11,122 nucleotides of DNA, from positions 1 through 11,122 of the forward strand of contig CALZEZ010000028.1 of assembly GCA_945643825.1 (NCBI GenBank), written 5' to 3'. The notes under the pieces are model-generated. The model ran no database searches and was not told where the DNA came from. It was given only the letters and a program-made list of their open reading frames with translations. Both the position numbers and the translations under genes were made by a program. The first letter of the stretch is position 1. Each line of letters starts with the position of its first letter. Below, piece by piece: positions 1 through 6,232 of this stretch. Source of the stretch: an uncultured Lachnospiraceae bacterium (GTDB lineage: Bacteria; Bacillota; Clostridia; Lachnospirales; Lachnospiraceae).

Positions 1-169
1 AGGATGTCCCGCTGCCTGCCTTGGTCTTATCATGCTTATACAGCTTTGCTTTTGCTTCCAGTTCCGACTTCTTCGGCTCATTTTTTATATGCTTTGCCGA
101 GGATGTTCCGGCGCCTGCTTTGGTTTTATCAATCTTGTACAGCTTCGCTTTTGCTTCCAGTTCCGACTT
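1..169 (-). repeat. 99-bp tandem coding repeat (33 residues), runs off left edge
   Basis: The segment 71-169 repeats at 1-70 with a 99-base period. Over positions 1-70 against 100-169, I count 61 of 70 bases identical, including 29 of 30 in the stretch 41-70 against 140-169. The encoded unit contains KSELEAKAKLYK, then DKTKAG and GTS, followed in the complete copy by SSAKHI. Being in frame and this similar, it looks like a relatively recent tandem expansion. The total copy number cannot be known because the array reaches the window edge. Confidence 0.9.
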
Positions 170-1456
170 GGCCAGCTCACCTTTGATAAATCTCGCAGAG
201 CTGTATTTCTTCGCGGTCTTGGAATGTTTATACTGTCTGGAAGTCTTACTGTTTATGGCAATTTTCATTGCCGCTATTTTTTCCTTCTCTTCTTCTGTCG
301 TTGCACTCTCCATCTGTTTATCGATTGCCGCATTAAAATCAGATACATACTTTTCGTAATCGTTGCCGTATTTTGGAATTAAATGACCATCTTTATCTTT
401 TATCGGCTTCCATTTGGCACTCTCTGCCTTCTTCTCCAAATCCGCTCGCAACGCTTCACCATCAATATGCTTTACAACAGATTTTGTCGGATCACCCTTG
501 ACTTTACTGTGCGTATACAGGCTTACTTTTTTCTCCATTTCCTGCTGCGTAAGCTCACCCTTATTGTACTTCGCAGAACTATACTTCTTCGCCGTCTTAC
601 TATGCTTATACTGTCTCTGCACGGCACCCTTCATGGCAATTCTCTTTGCCTCTGCTTCATCTTTCTCTTCCTGCGTCTCTGCATTTTTGATCTCTTTGTC
701 AATTTCCTTATTAAAATCAGTTGCATAGGTACTGTAATCTTTACCAAAAACTGATATTGGATGCCCGTCCTTGTCAAGCTCCAGCTTCCATTTTTTCGCA
801 CGGGATTCCATTTTGTCCTTACTATTATAGTTAGTCTCCCATTCCTTATTGTAAAGGTTGGAATTGTAATGTCGCTTTCCTTCTCCCTCTCGCTTCTTGC
901 CGTCGAATTTCCAGGTATCTCCGGACAGCGCATCATTCGGAATATCCAGGCAAATCATCTCACGATATGCAATGGTAACGGTTTCCACGAGAAGACCGCT
1001 TACCTCTGCGTTCAATTCGCCATAGTCCTTCGCAATGACCGTACAGCCGGTAAAAACGTAATTTCGCACCGGCTTAAGTGCAGGAAACGTCTGGTTGTTC
1101 ACAAAAAGAATGAGTGGCAGAACAAGCTCTGTTCCAAGCGGCATCGGATCAATCCAGTTGACACCGACATAACGCTCTACCTGAAACGTGAAGGGCTTGC
1201 TGATGGCTTTCCGCTTCAGGTGAACATAATCGTTTAGTCCGCCCTCCTGAATATAGTCAAACTCATTCTCTCTGCGAATTCCCTTCACAGCCTTACAGGG
1301 GAGGTCAAAAGCTCCTTCCACACGAAGCATAAAGGCAAAATTTATGACAGGATTGCGTCCCGTATTGACAACAAGCATATTACCCCAATCCGATCTGCCG
1401 CCAATCTCTTTGGAACTGTCCAGTTCACTTATTGTCTTATATTCTTTATCGGCCAT
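1..1456 (-). CDS. Second tail-tube-like protein with long Lys-rich repeat tail (partial, C-terminus off window)
   Basis: At least 485 residues, open to the left edge. Residues 1-180 look like a second tail tube protein of the gp19 type. They share the tube's overall build with the main tube gene at 2215-2715, including a closing strand VTIAYREM (160-167) that matches VEIAYEEL there. In known CIS, minor tube proteins (Afp5/Pvc5 class) join the tube to the baseplate hub, and this gene's place after the chaperones fits that role. From about residue 185 the protein changes to a highly charged, Lys/Glu-rich, probably helical region. It contains two 126-residue repeats (216-341 and 342-467; W223 pairs with W349, RQYKHSKTAKKYSSA 281-295 with 407-421) and a nested 33-residue repeat (430-462, 463 onward). 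Start at 1456 is set by AAGGAGG at 1465-1471, 8 bases upstream. The tube assignment is fairly firm; the role of the repeat tail is unknown. Confidence 0.85.
   Translation of the reverse strand, partial: MADKEYKTISELDSSKEIGGRSDWGNMLVVNTGRNPVINFAFMLRVEGAFDLPCKAVKGIRRENEFDYIQEGGLNDYVHLKRKAISKPFTFQVERYVGVNWIDPMPLGTELVLPLILFVNNQTFPALKPVRNYVFTGCTVIAKDYGELNAEVSGLLVETVTIAYREMICLDIPNDALSGDTWKFDGKKREGEGKRHYNSNLYNKEWETNYNSKDKMESRAKKWKLELDKDGHPISVFGKDYSTYATDFNKEIDKEIKNAETQEEKDEAEAKRIAMKGAVQRQYKHSKTAKKYSSAKYNKGELTQQEMEKKVSLYTHSKVKGDPTKSVVKHIDGEALRADLEKKAESAKWKPIKDKDGHLIPKYGNDYEKYVSDFNAAIDKQMESATTEEEKEKIAAMKIAINSKTSRQYKHSKTAKKYSSARFIKGELAKSELEAKAKLYKIDKTKAGAGTSSAKHIKNEPKKSELEAKAKLYKHDKTKAGSGTS
56..811 (-). 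repeat. Two tandem 126-codon (378-bp) coding repeats
   Basis: Codons 216-341 (434-811) and 342-467 (56-433) of the tube-like protein align without gaps at a spacing of 126 residues. Shared landmarks are a KWK box (222-224 and 348-350), DKDGH (228-232 and 354-358), DFN (247-249 and 373-375), RQYKHSKTAKKYSSA (281-295 and 407-421), GEL (300-302 and 426-428) and KHI (329-331 and 455-457). The copies are diverged at the DNA level, so this duplication is older than the 99-bp one nested at its end. Exact repeat boundaries are arbitrary. Confidence 0.85.
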
Positions 1457-1482
1457 GATGCCTGCCTCCTTCCCACTCGTTA

Positions 1483-1662
1483 TTATCTAGTTGGTTTCAT
1501 ATCCAGAATACTCTTCTCTTTACTGTTTTTTGAGGGATTAATGCTCTTATGTATCTCGGATATCTCCCGACACCAGCGCCGTCTGCTGCGATGGTCGAGA
1601 TTCATCACATCCTCACTTCCCCAATGGAAATAGTAGGATAGGAATGCCATCTCCTGATACAT
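1483..1662 (-). CDS. GpE/DUF6760-like small tail-assembly protein (likely the -1 frame part of a frameshift fusion)
   Basis: Reading from the only ATG gives 59 residues with the core MAFLSYYFHW (5-14), an acidic stretch, then DHRSRRRW (23-30) and CREISEI (31-37). From memory this pattern (aromatic-FHW, then a short helix with RRRW..EI) is that of DUF6760 proteins of CIS clusters and resembles the FHWP box of phage P2 GpE/E'. The ATG at 1662 has only a weak GGA nearby, unlike every other start in this cluster. The frame is open 5' of the ATG back through the slippery site at 1698-1704, and the extra residues YYGGLRLYPTDT read like the family's usual N-terminal lead-in. I therefore think it is mainly made as the C-terminal 71 residues of a 191-residue fusion with the upstream chaperone. 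The stop is 26 bases before the next gene. Confidence 0.8.
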   Translation of the reverse strand: MYQEMAFLSYYFHWGSEDVMNLDHRSRRRWCREISEIHKSINPSKNSKEKSILDMKPTR

Positions 1663-1682
1663 CGTATCCGTCGGATAGAGCC

Positions 1683-2057
1683 TTAACCCTCCATAGTAAA
1701 ATTTACCGGTGTCTCTATCGTCTCACCACAATGAGGACATACCACCTTCATAACCGGTGGCTCCACATCGTTGATTTTCTGATACATATCCTGCAAAAAT
1801 GCAAGATCTGCCGTAAACAGTCGCTCGATTACATTCGGCGTGACCATCGTCAGCCCTTCCAATTCCGTAATCACCTTGCCAAGAACAACAATTGTCAGAT
1901 AGGATGGATTGCTTAACACTCTGGGATCTCTTGTTGCGCTGATCTCATCACCTGCTGTTGCCAGTCGCATTTTTCCTCTTCTGTGAATCTCTCCGTTTCC
2001 ATCCACATAGCCCTTTGGAAGGGTAAATTCATATACTGTTTCCATCTCTCTCTCCAT
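1683..2057 (-). CDS. Tail-assembly chaperone-like protein (P2 gpE / lambda gpG-like position)
   Basis: A protein of 124 residues from 2057, or 120 from the second ATG at 2045. It has an N-terminal EFTLPKGYVD box (10-19), a central MRLATAGDEI (30-39) with RDPRV (43-47), a helical AFLQDMYQKIN (86-96), and a single CPHC pair (107-110) near the end. From memory it matches small 'phage tail assembly' proteins that follow tube genes in CIS clusters. Such proteins are thought to bind the tape measure or tube during assembly and not to stay in the particle. The later start is attractive because GGAG lies just before it and homologues begin close to the EFTLP box, but the choice is open. The slip site at N119-F120 lies three codons before the zero-frame stop, so this short form and a 191-residue long form are both expected. 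It follows a 157-base structured gap after the tube gene. Confidence 0.8.
   Translation of the reverse strand: MEREMETVYEFTLPKGYVDGNGEIHRRGKMRLATAGDEISATRDPRVLSNPSYLTIVVLGKVITELEGLTMVTPNVIERLFTADLAFLQDMYQKINDVEPPVMKVVCPHCGETIETPVNFTMEG
1698..1704 (-). promoter_or_regulatory. Putative programmed -1 ribosomal frameshift site (A AAT TTT)
   Basis: In the frame of the upstream chaperone the bases read GTA AAT TTT ACT, giving a perfect X XXY YYZ heptamer (A AAT TTT). A -1 slip gives AAA TTT TAC TAT and continues into the GpE/DUF6760-like frame with no stop until 1483. The zero-frame stop (1683-1685) comes 12 bases after the heptamer. The same heptamer pattern ending in A (A AAU UUA) is used by Rous sarcoma virus. 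No strong upstream Shine-Dalgarno-like stimulator is seen. A GGAGGG lies at 1687-1692, and a weak 5-bp hairpin (TATCC/GGATA) lies about 20 bases downstream. Confidence 0.7.
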
Positions 2058-2083
2058 TTCTGCGCTGTTTGTTTTTGGGATTG

Positions 2084-2113
2084 TTTTGTGTCACACAGCA
2101 CACAAACACAAAA
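2084..2113 (-). other. Inverted repeat TTTTGTGT/ACACAAAA with 14-base loop
   Basis: TTTTGTGT (2084-2091) and ACACAAAA (2106-2113) are perfect 8-base complements. The right arm overlaps the neighbouring palindrome at 2108-2123, so in RNA the two helices would compete. It ends about 27 bases before the first chaperone ATG, close enough to influence its ribosome loading. Confidence 0.5.
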
Positions 2114-2123
2114 CCGGTTTTGT
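2108..2123. other. Perfect 16-bp palindrome ACAAAACCGGTTTTGT
   Basis: All 16 bases are self-complementary around a CCGG centre. It could be an operator-like protein-binding dyad or a short AU-rich RNA hairpin with a CCGG loop. Neither role can be shown from sequence alone, and I see no convincing promoter next to it. Confidence 0.5.
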
Positions 2124-2134
2124 CATTCGATGAT

Positions 2135-2176
2135 CTGACATGTGGAGAAGGTCTATAAGCCTTCTCCATATGTCAG
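2135..2176 (-). other. Strong 17-bp-stem hairpin in the tube-chaperone gap
   Basis: Arms 2135-2151 and 2160-2176 pair over 17 positions with one mismatch (A opposite C in the transcript) and an 8-base loop. It abuts a second hairpin at 2176-2207. No U-run follows on the transcript, so it does not look like an ordinary intrinsic terminator. A 3'-end stabiliser, RNase processing site or partial attenuator would fit its place just after the highly expressed sheath and tube genes. Confidence 0.7.
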
Positions 2177-2207
2177 GTCACCCGGGGCACTGTCTGCCCC
2201 GGTGACC
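2176..2207 (-). other. GC-rich hairpin directly after the tail tube stop codon
   Basis: Arms 2176-2189 and 2195-2207 form a 13-bp GC-rich stem (GGTCACC..GGGGCA against TGCCCCGGTGACC) with one bulged C at 2183 and a 5-base loop. In the transcript it begins 7 bases after the tube stop codon and is followed at once by the next hairpin, not by a U-tract. It probably marks the 3' boundary of a stable sheath-tube mRNA segment, but this is inferred. Confidence 0.7.
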
Positions 2208-2214
2208 CACATTC

Positions 2215-2715
2215 TTAGTTCGGGATAATCAATTCTTCGTAAGCAATCTCAACGGTCTCAATTGCCACTTCACTCTGCAATGCATTTAAGTCCGGTGCAG
2301 AATATTTGGTTACCCACGCATTGGTGAGCTGCCATACTCTGGTACCGGTAACAGCGGTTGCGACCGTCTGAGGAGCACCGCCGTTGATATCGATCATTTC
2401 GATCTGTACATTGTAACGGGGCATCTGACCTCTTGTCTCGCTGACACACTCCTGAATCCAGGTCTTAAATGCGCTGTCCAGTGTATAGCCCATCTTTAAG
2501 GTTACATTACCATGCTTTACTAAGCCCGGAATCTTAACCGGTGCCAGGCTGTTCGCATTGCCCTGACGGAATTCAATGACATCCACAGTTGCCTCAATTC
2601 CGGTTACTTCACTGAAAGCTGCTGTTCCTTCCACCTGATCCACATGAACTAAAAAGTTCATTTTTGTTAAGGGATAAAACAGTTGTTCTGCTGTTTGATA
2701 TGCACTAGCTGCCAT
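2215..2715 (-). CDS. Main tail tube protein (gp19-like)
   Basis: A 166-residue protein of the T4-gp19-like tail tube family, a normal length for CIS tubes. Typical features are NFLVHVD near the start (20-26), the loop AAFSEVTGIEATVDVIEFRQG (32-52), KIPGLVKHGNVTLKMG (61-76), a helix with FKTWI (83-87), and the closing strand VEIAYEEL (155-162). It would form the stacked hexameric rings of the inner tube that is pushed out when the sheath contracts. It lies 50 bases after the sheath gene, the usual sheath-tube pairing. Start at 2715 is supported by AAGGAGT about 8 bases upstream. Two strong hairpins follow its stop codon. Confidence in the family is high. Confidence 0.96.
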   Translation of the reverse strand: MAASAYQTAEQLFYPLTKMNFLVHVDQVEGTAAFSEVTGIEATVDVIEFRQGNANSLAPVKIPGLVKHGNVTLKMGYTLDSAFKTWIQECVSETRGQMPRYNVQIEMIDINGGAPQTVATAVTGTRVWQLTNAWVTKYSAPDLNALQSEVAIETVEIAYEELIIPN

Positions 2716-2765
2716 ATTCTTTTACTCCTTTTCTTCTTTTACTATCCTCTGATTATTTCCTAGAC

Positions 2766-4466
2766 TTATTCAGCACTCTCGCCGCCAGCTTCTGCCGTAT
2801 GCTGTGTAACACGGAAGATAACAAACTCTGCCGGACGGGAAGGAGCAATACCTACGTTACAGATCAGACGACCATTCATGATGTCATCCTTGCTCATCGT
2901 AGAAGGTCCGATCTCCACGAAATATGCTTCCGAAGCAGAACCTCCTGCAAGCATTCCATTTCTCCACATGGTATCCAAGAAGCTGGAAATCGTCATCTGA
3001 ACTCTCTGCCACAATGCAACATCGTTGGGCTCAAATACAACCCAGTTGGTATTGGCCTTGATGCTCTCCTCTACGTAGATGAAGAGACGTCTTACGTTGA
3101 CATACTTGAAGTTCGAGTTGCTGCTTGCTGTTCTCGCACCCCATACACGAATGCCCTGACCAGGAATTGCACGAATCAGGTTGATGCCTGCCGGATTTAA
3201 GATATCCTGTTCAGCCTTATTGTAATTTACACTGAGTCCGGTACAGAATACGGTCTCATTTGCAGGTGCCTTATGTACACCACGATTGGTATCGGTTCTG
3301 GAATATACACCCATCACAGCTCCTGAAGGAGGAATGAAATCAGGCTGGTTGGAGGCACGATCAAATACCTGAATCCAAGGATGATACATTGCAGCATAGG
3401 TGCTGTCAATCATCTCACGATACTGTAACAGATCCTTGGTCTTATACATCTCCTTCGGCATATCGAGAACGGCAAAACGACTCTTTAAGTTCTCGCAGTG
3501 ACCAACCAGAGCAACAACTACCTCCGGAATCGTCACACCTGGGATCGCAAGCATGCTGACTGTGCTGTTCTCAACAAAGGACGCCAGACCGGTTCTCTTT
3601 CCGGGACCATTGTCATCACCGATGAAGGTGCCTGCATTTACCTTACTCATGGAACCATCCTGACCACCATCCAGTGTGAACATTCCACTGGTATTGCCCT
3701 CGCCAAGAATTGCTTCTACCGGATTTGCAATCTCCTCAGGAACGTTTACTGCTACCTTAACCAGTTCGCTGTTTGCAAGACGATAACCGAAGAAATTCGG
3801 ATTAGAGATATTTGTGCTGAGTCCTGCATAATTCTCAACATCCTCTGCATAGCGGATACTCATATCGGTTTCAACCAGATATACAACGGTGGTAGGAATC
3901 AGTGCCGTGTCAACTACCTCTGCAACAAACTCCTTCTCAAAAACTACGCTGTTATCAAAGATGCTCTTAATGCGGTTGTACTCTTCGCCGGCAACTACGA
4001 GATCGCCTTCACGGAAGCCCTCAACACTCTTCGCAATATATGCCTCTCCGTTCTTGCCAACTAACTGCATCTTACGTTTCGTAACCGTGTTTAAGGTAAT
4101 CTGAATCTTATTTCCCCATTTACCCTCGTTAGCTGCAGTAATCTCTAAAAAGCCCTTCTTAACCGAAGCCTTCTTTGCATCCTTCGGGATAACACGAGTT
4201 ACATAGCAACGGGTTCCACCATTTGCAAAAAACTGCTCCACACTGGGTGCAAGATAGCGGTACTCACCGTATCCAAACTCACTTAAGGGACCGCCAAACT
4301 GTTTCACAAAGCTCTTGTAGCTTGTTACAAGACTCGGTGCTCCAAGAGTCTCTCCTTTTTCTGCAAATCCAATAAAGCCTGCGGTAGAGGTTCCAACGCC
4401 CTCCATTGCTCTGGGTGAATTATCATACTCTTCTACATATACACCCGGTGAAAAATATTCTGCCAT
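2766..4466 (-). CDS. Contractile tail sheath protein
   Basis: A 566-residue phage-type tail sheath. The N-terminus YFSPGVYVEEYD (4-15) is the classic strand that links neighbouring subunits. It is followed by TAGFIGFAEKG (28-38), FANGGTRCYVTRV (80-92) and EGKWGNKIQI (114-123). The last hundred or so residues hold the conserved C-terminal domain: NVRRLFIYVEES, WVVFEPND, LWQRV, FLDTMWRNGML, GRLICNVGIAP and PAEFVIFRVTQ. The middle, roughly residues 125-230, is the variable insertion domain. The protein polymerises around the tube and contracts to drive injection. A single sheath gene is seen here, while some CIS encode two or three. Start at 4466 has AAAGGAG upstream. It sits 28 bases after the PAAR-like gene and 50 before the tube gene. 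Family call is essentially certain. Confidence 0.98.
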   Translation of the reverse strand: MAEYFSPGVYVEEYDNSPRAMEGVGTSTAGFIGFAEKGETLGAPSLVTSYKSFVKQFGGPLSEFGYGEYRYLAPSVEQFFANGGTRCYVTRVIPKDAKKASVKKGFLEITAANEGKWGNKIQITLNTVTKRKMQLVGKNGEAYIAKSVEGFREGDLVVAGEEYNRIKSIFDNSVVFEKEFVAEVVDTALIPTTVVYLVETDMSIRYAEDVENYAGLSTNISNPNFFGYRLANSELVKVAVNVPEEIANPVEAILGEGNTSGMFTLDGGQDGSMSKVNAGTFIGDDNGPGKRTGLASFVENSTVSMLAIPGVTIPEVVVALVGHCENLKSRFAVLDMPKEMYKTKDLLQYREMIDSTYAAMYHPWIQVFDRASNQPDFIPPSGAVMGVYSRTDTNRGVHKAPANETVFCTGLSVNYNKAEQDILNPAGINLIRAIPGQGIRVWGARTASSNSNFKYVNVRRLFIYVEESIKANTNWVVFEPNDVALWQRVQMTISSFLDTMWRNGMLAGGSASEAYFVEIGPSTMSKDDIMNGRLICNVGIAPSRPAEFVIFRVTQHTAEAGGESAE

Positions 4467-4494
4467 TTTTTAGCTCCTTTCTTTTCTTTGCTTT

Positions 4495-4884
4495 TTATGC
4501 CAGTACCTTTGTCTGTCCAGGTACCGAAATTTTGATTGTTCCGGCCCCAAGGCCGCACATCAGGGTTGCCTCGTTTGTCAGACAGGGAATACCCCCTGCC
4601 ATGATCTGTGAATTGGAAGGATTCCATGGTCCCGCCGGAACCATGGTACACGGCTGCGGCATCAGCACTCCAAGGGCTGCGGCCGTTGCTGCGGCTACTG
4701 CCGGGTTGGCTAACGACGTACACATTCCAAAGGGCTGCAGGTTTGTATACGGCTGCATATCCTGTATCGTAGCGACCGGTTTGCCTTCCGCGAGGCAGGT
4801 CGACTGCGATGTCACCTGCAGGTTGCAGGGTGCCGTTCCAAAGCTACATGAGCATTGAGCTCCTGTCACAGCCAGTATTCCCAT
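4495..4884 (-). CDS. DUF4280 PAAR-like protein
   Basis: A 129-residue protein with the DUF4280 (PAAR-like) pattern: GAQCSCSFG at the start (8-16), IQDMQPYTN (40-48), PFGMCTSLANPAVAAATAAA (51-70), LGVLMPQPC (71-79), GPWNP (85-89) and a C-terminal CGLGAGTIKI (110-119). Eight cysteines (11, 13, 20, 30, 55, 79, 101, 110) suggest metal or disulphide stabilisation, though this is inferred. PAAR proteins cap the spike tip of contractile machines and can carry cargo. In CIS clusters, DUF4280 proteins are thought to play this role. There is no effector extension here. The start at 4884 lies 2 bases after the preceding stop, and its AAAGGAG is inside the end of that gene, so the two are probably translationally coupled. 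Confidence 0.93.
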   Translation of the reverse strand: MGILAVTGAQCSCSFGTAPCNLQVTSQSTCLAEGKPVATIQDMQPYTNLQPFGMCTSLANPAVAAATAAALGVLMPQPCTMVPAGPWNPSNSQIMAGGIPCLTNEATLMCGLGAGTIKISVPGQTKVLA

Positions 4885-4886
4885 TC

Positions 4887-5630
4887 CTAACTCCTTTCCG
4901 GTTCAAAGAGAGAACCAAGATTCTCCATTGAAATCCTCTTAAACGATTCATTCCCATTTACTACAAAGCGGATCAAATATTCCGCTCCACCACCGTCCTC
5001 AAGTATCCTGAGTAGATACCTACCGTTCTCATCTACTCTTCCGTGTACAATCCGGGCGATTTTTTCTTCCGGCCTGCAGGCCGTCTTCATAGGGTCAGCG
5101 AGCTTCACGCTCAGCTTATCCACCCTTTTTTTGATTCGGAATTTTTCAAATTCCTGATCCTGTTCGTGAATGACTGCATAGGTAGTCTCCTCAAAAGGTT
5201 TTGAATAGTACAGCTTCAGTGTCTGTTTTCTCTCCTGATAGCTGTCTACCGCTCCATGAGGATTCTTCAGGGAAACGGCCTCGATTGACTCAAGTCCTTC
5301 GCAGATTCCTTCCAGTGTCAGCATGTCCACAAATCCACCGGTCAAAGCCTCCGGTATCATCGCTACCTCTACTTCCGGGAAATTCTTTGGCAGCTCATCA
5401 TAACAGACATTCACTCTTGCAGGAAGATATCCTACCACCTGAATATCAAGTGTCATATCATTTCTGCCACGATTTAACAGGATATAAAGCCCCGCATCCC
5501 GTCTTAGAAATGTCAATACCTGATCTTCACTTTTGAATATCACCTGTCTTTGTTCAATCCGCTTTCCCGTTGTTGTATCCAACAGCCGGACAATCAGATC
5601 CAATTGATAATGAATCTCAGCATCTGCCAC
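4887..5630 (-). CDS. Unrecognised CIS-cluster protein, GTG start
   Basis: A 247-residue cytosolic-looking protein with no signal peptide or membrane segment. I do not recognise a named family. The first 75 residues (LDLIVRLLDTTTGKRI, GLYILLNRGRNDMTLDIQVVGYLPARV) look like a beta-sandwich domain of the carboxypeptidase-regulatory or Ig type. A central part (110-170) is mixed, and the last 60 residues (HGRVDENGRYLLRIL, AEYLIRFVVNG) look beta-rich again. The position between the Pvc16-type terminator and the PAAR-like spike gene suggests a structural or cargo-adaptor job, which is only inference. It begins with GTG at 5630, immediately after the TAA of the preceding gene, with GGGGGAG at 5641-5647 ten bases upstream. 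That points to translational coupling. Confidence 0.85.
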   Translation of the reverse strand: MADAEIHYQLDLIVRLLDTTTGKRIEQRQVIFKSEDQVLTFLRRDAGLYILLNRGRNDMTLDIQVVGYLPARVNVCYDELPKNFPEVEVAMIPEALTGGFVDMLTLEGICEGLESIEAVSLKNPHGAVDSYQERKQTLKLYYSKPFEETTYAVIHEQDQEFEKFRIKKRVDKLSVKLADPMKTACRPEEKIARIVHGRVDENGRYLLRILEDGGGAEYLIRFVVNGNESFKRISMENLGSLFEPERS

Positions 5631-6230
5631 TTATCGGTCACTCCCCCTCTCTTTTCCTATCATATCAATCCCAAAGGATGCCTCACTGACGCGAGGAGGC
5701 TCAACCACGATCTCGCTGGATAGAAATACAGGTGCCGCCTTATAGAACAGGCTGATCTCATAAGGCTTATTGATCGCCTGCCACACCCTTACCTTCTCCT
5801 CAAGTGCCATCTTCGCCTGAGAAAGCACAATCGGGGGCTCTGAATCATCCAGCCATGGTTGGAGTTCTCTCGGTGACACAGAGCTGTTGTCATTTACAAT
5901 CTGTGCCACTCTGCCAATGATCTTCTGTATATCCGGCGCTTTGAGTCCCATCTGGGACGAGCCGTTGATAAATACCATATAGTACAGGCTATATGGTCTA
6001 GGCGGCTGTAACAGCTGTATCTTGCCACGATTCACCATCGGTGGACGGGCAATCTGCGTCTCCTCCTTAATCTCGTATAGATACAGCCCAACAATGTAGT
6101 CTACATCCTGGGATGCAGGAGAGGAGATTTCAATATTGTTCGGAGACGGAACCGGTTCGGGACACATCTTTTCCCGCAATGTTTTCACGATATAGGAGCT
6201 GACGTCTGCAATAATGGTATAGTCTGCCAA
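5631..6230 (-). CDS. DUF4255 / Pvc16-type tail terminator, TTG start
   Basis: A 199-residue member of the DUF4255 (Pvc16 N-terminal) family. Landmarks are YTIIADVSSYIVKTLRE (4-20), VGLYLYEIKEET (47-58), PPRPYSLYYMVF (77-88), a helix IQKIIGRVAQIVND (101-114), and VRVWQAINKPYEISLFYKA (147-165) followed by PVFLSSE (167-173). Pvc16/Afp16 caps the outer end of the sheath-tube and sets the end of assembly. Start is TTG at 6230, two bases after the preceding stop. AAGGAGG at 6240-6246, inside the last codons of the upstream gene, supports that start with 9-base spacing. The weak start codon may lower its output, in line with a cap being needed in only a few copies per particle. Confidence 0.93.
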   Translation of the reverse strand: MADYTIIADVSSYIVKTLREKMCPEPVPSPNNIEISSPASQDVDYIVGLYLYEIKEETQIARPPMVNRGKIQLLQPPRPYSLYYMVFINGSSQMGLKAPDIQKIIGRVAQIVNDNSSVSPRELQPWLDDSEPPIVLSQAKMALEEKVRVWQAINKPYEISLFYKAAPVFLSSEIVVEPPRVSEASFGIDMIGKERGSDR

Positions 6231-6232
6231 TG

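Noticed and set aside
761..1237. Plus-strand 158-codon open frame
   Set aside because: It lies wholly antisense to the tube-like domain, which has a clear family pattern and ribosome site.
1641..1650. Alternative start for the small GpE-like protein at the second ATG (MAFLSYY)
   Set aside because: The AGGAG before it touches the ATG with no spacing, and starting there would remove part of the conserved lead-in.
2134..2176. A minus-strand promoter using CTGACA and TATAGA in the tube-chaperone gap
   Set aside because: The two boxes are only 13 bases apart and both lie inside the long hairpin. The spacing is too short for a normal sigma-A promoter.
2135..2207. The hairpins after the tube gene as rho-independent terminators
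   Set aside because: No U-run follows either stem on the minus-strand transcript, and the genes that follow belong to the same machine. Kept as structured elements only.
2215..4466. A prophage instead of a CIS
   Set aside because: No capsid, terminase, portal, lysis or integrase genes are seen. The DUF4255/Pvc16, DUF4280 PAAR-like and second tube genes are typical of CIS clusters. Flanks outside the window could still change this.
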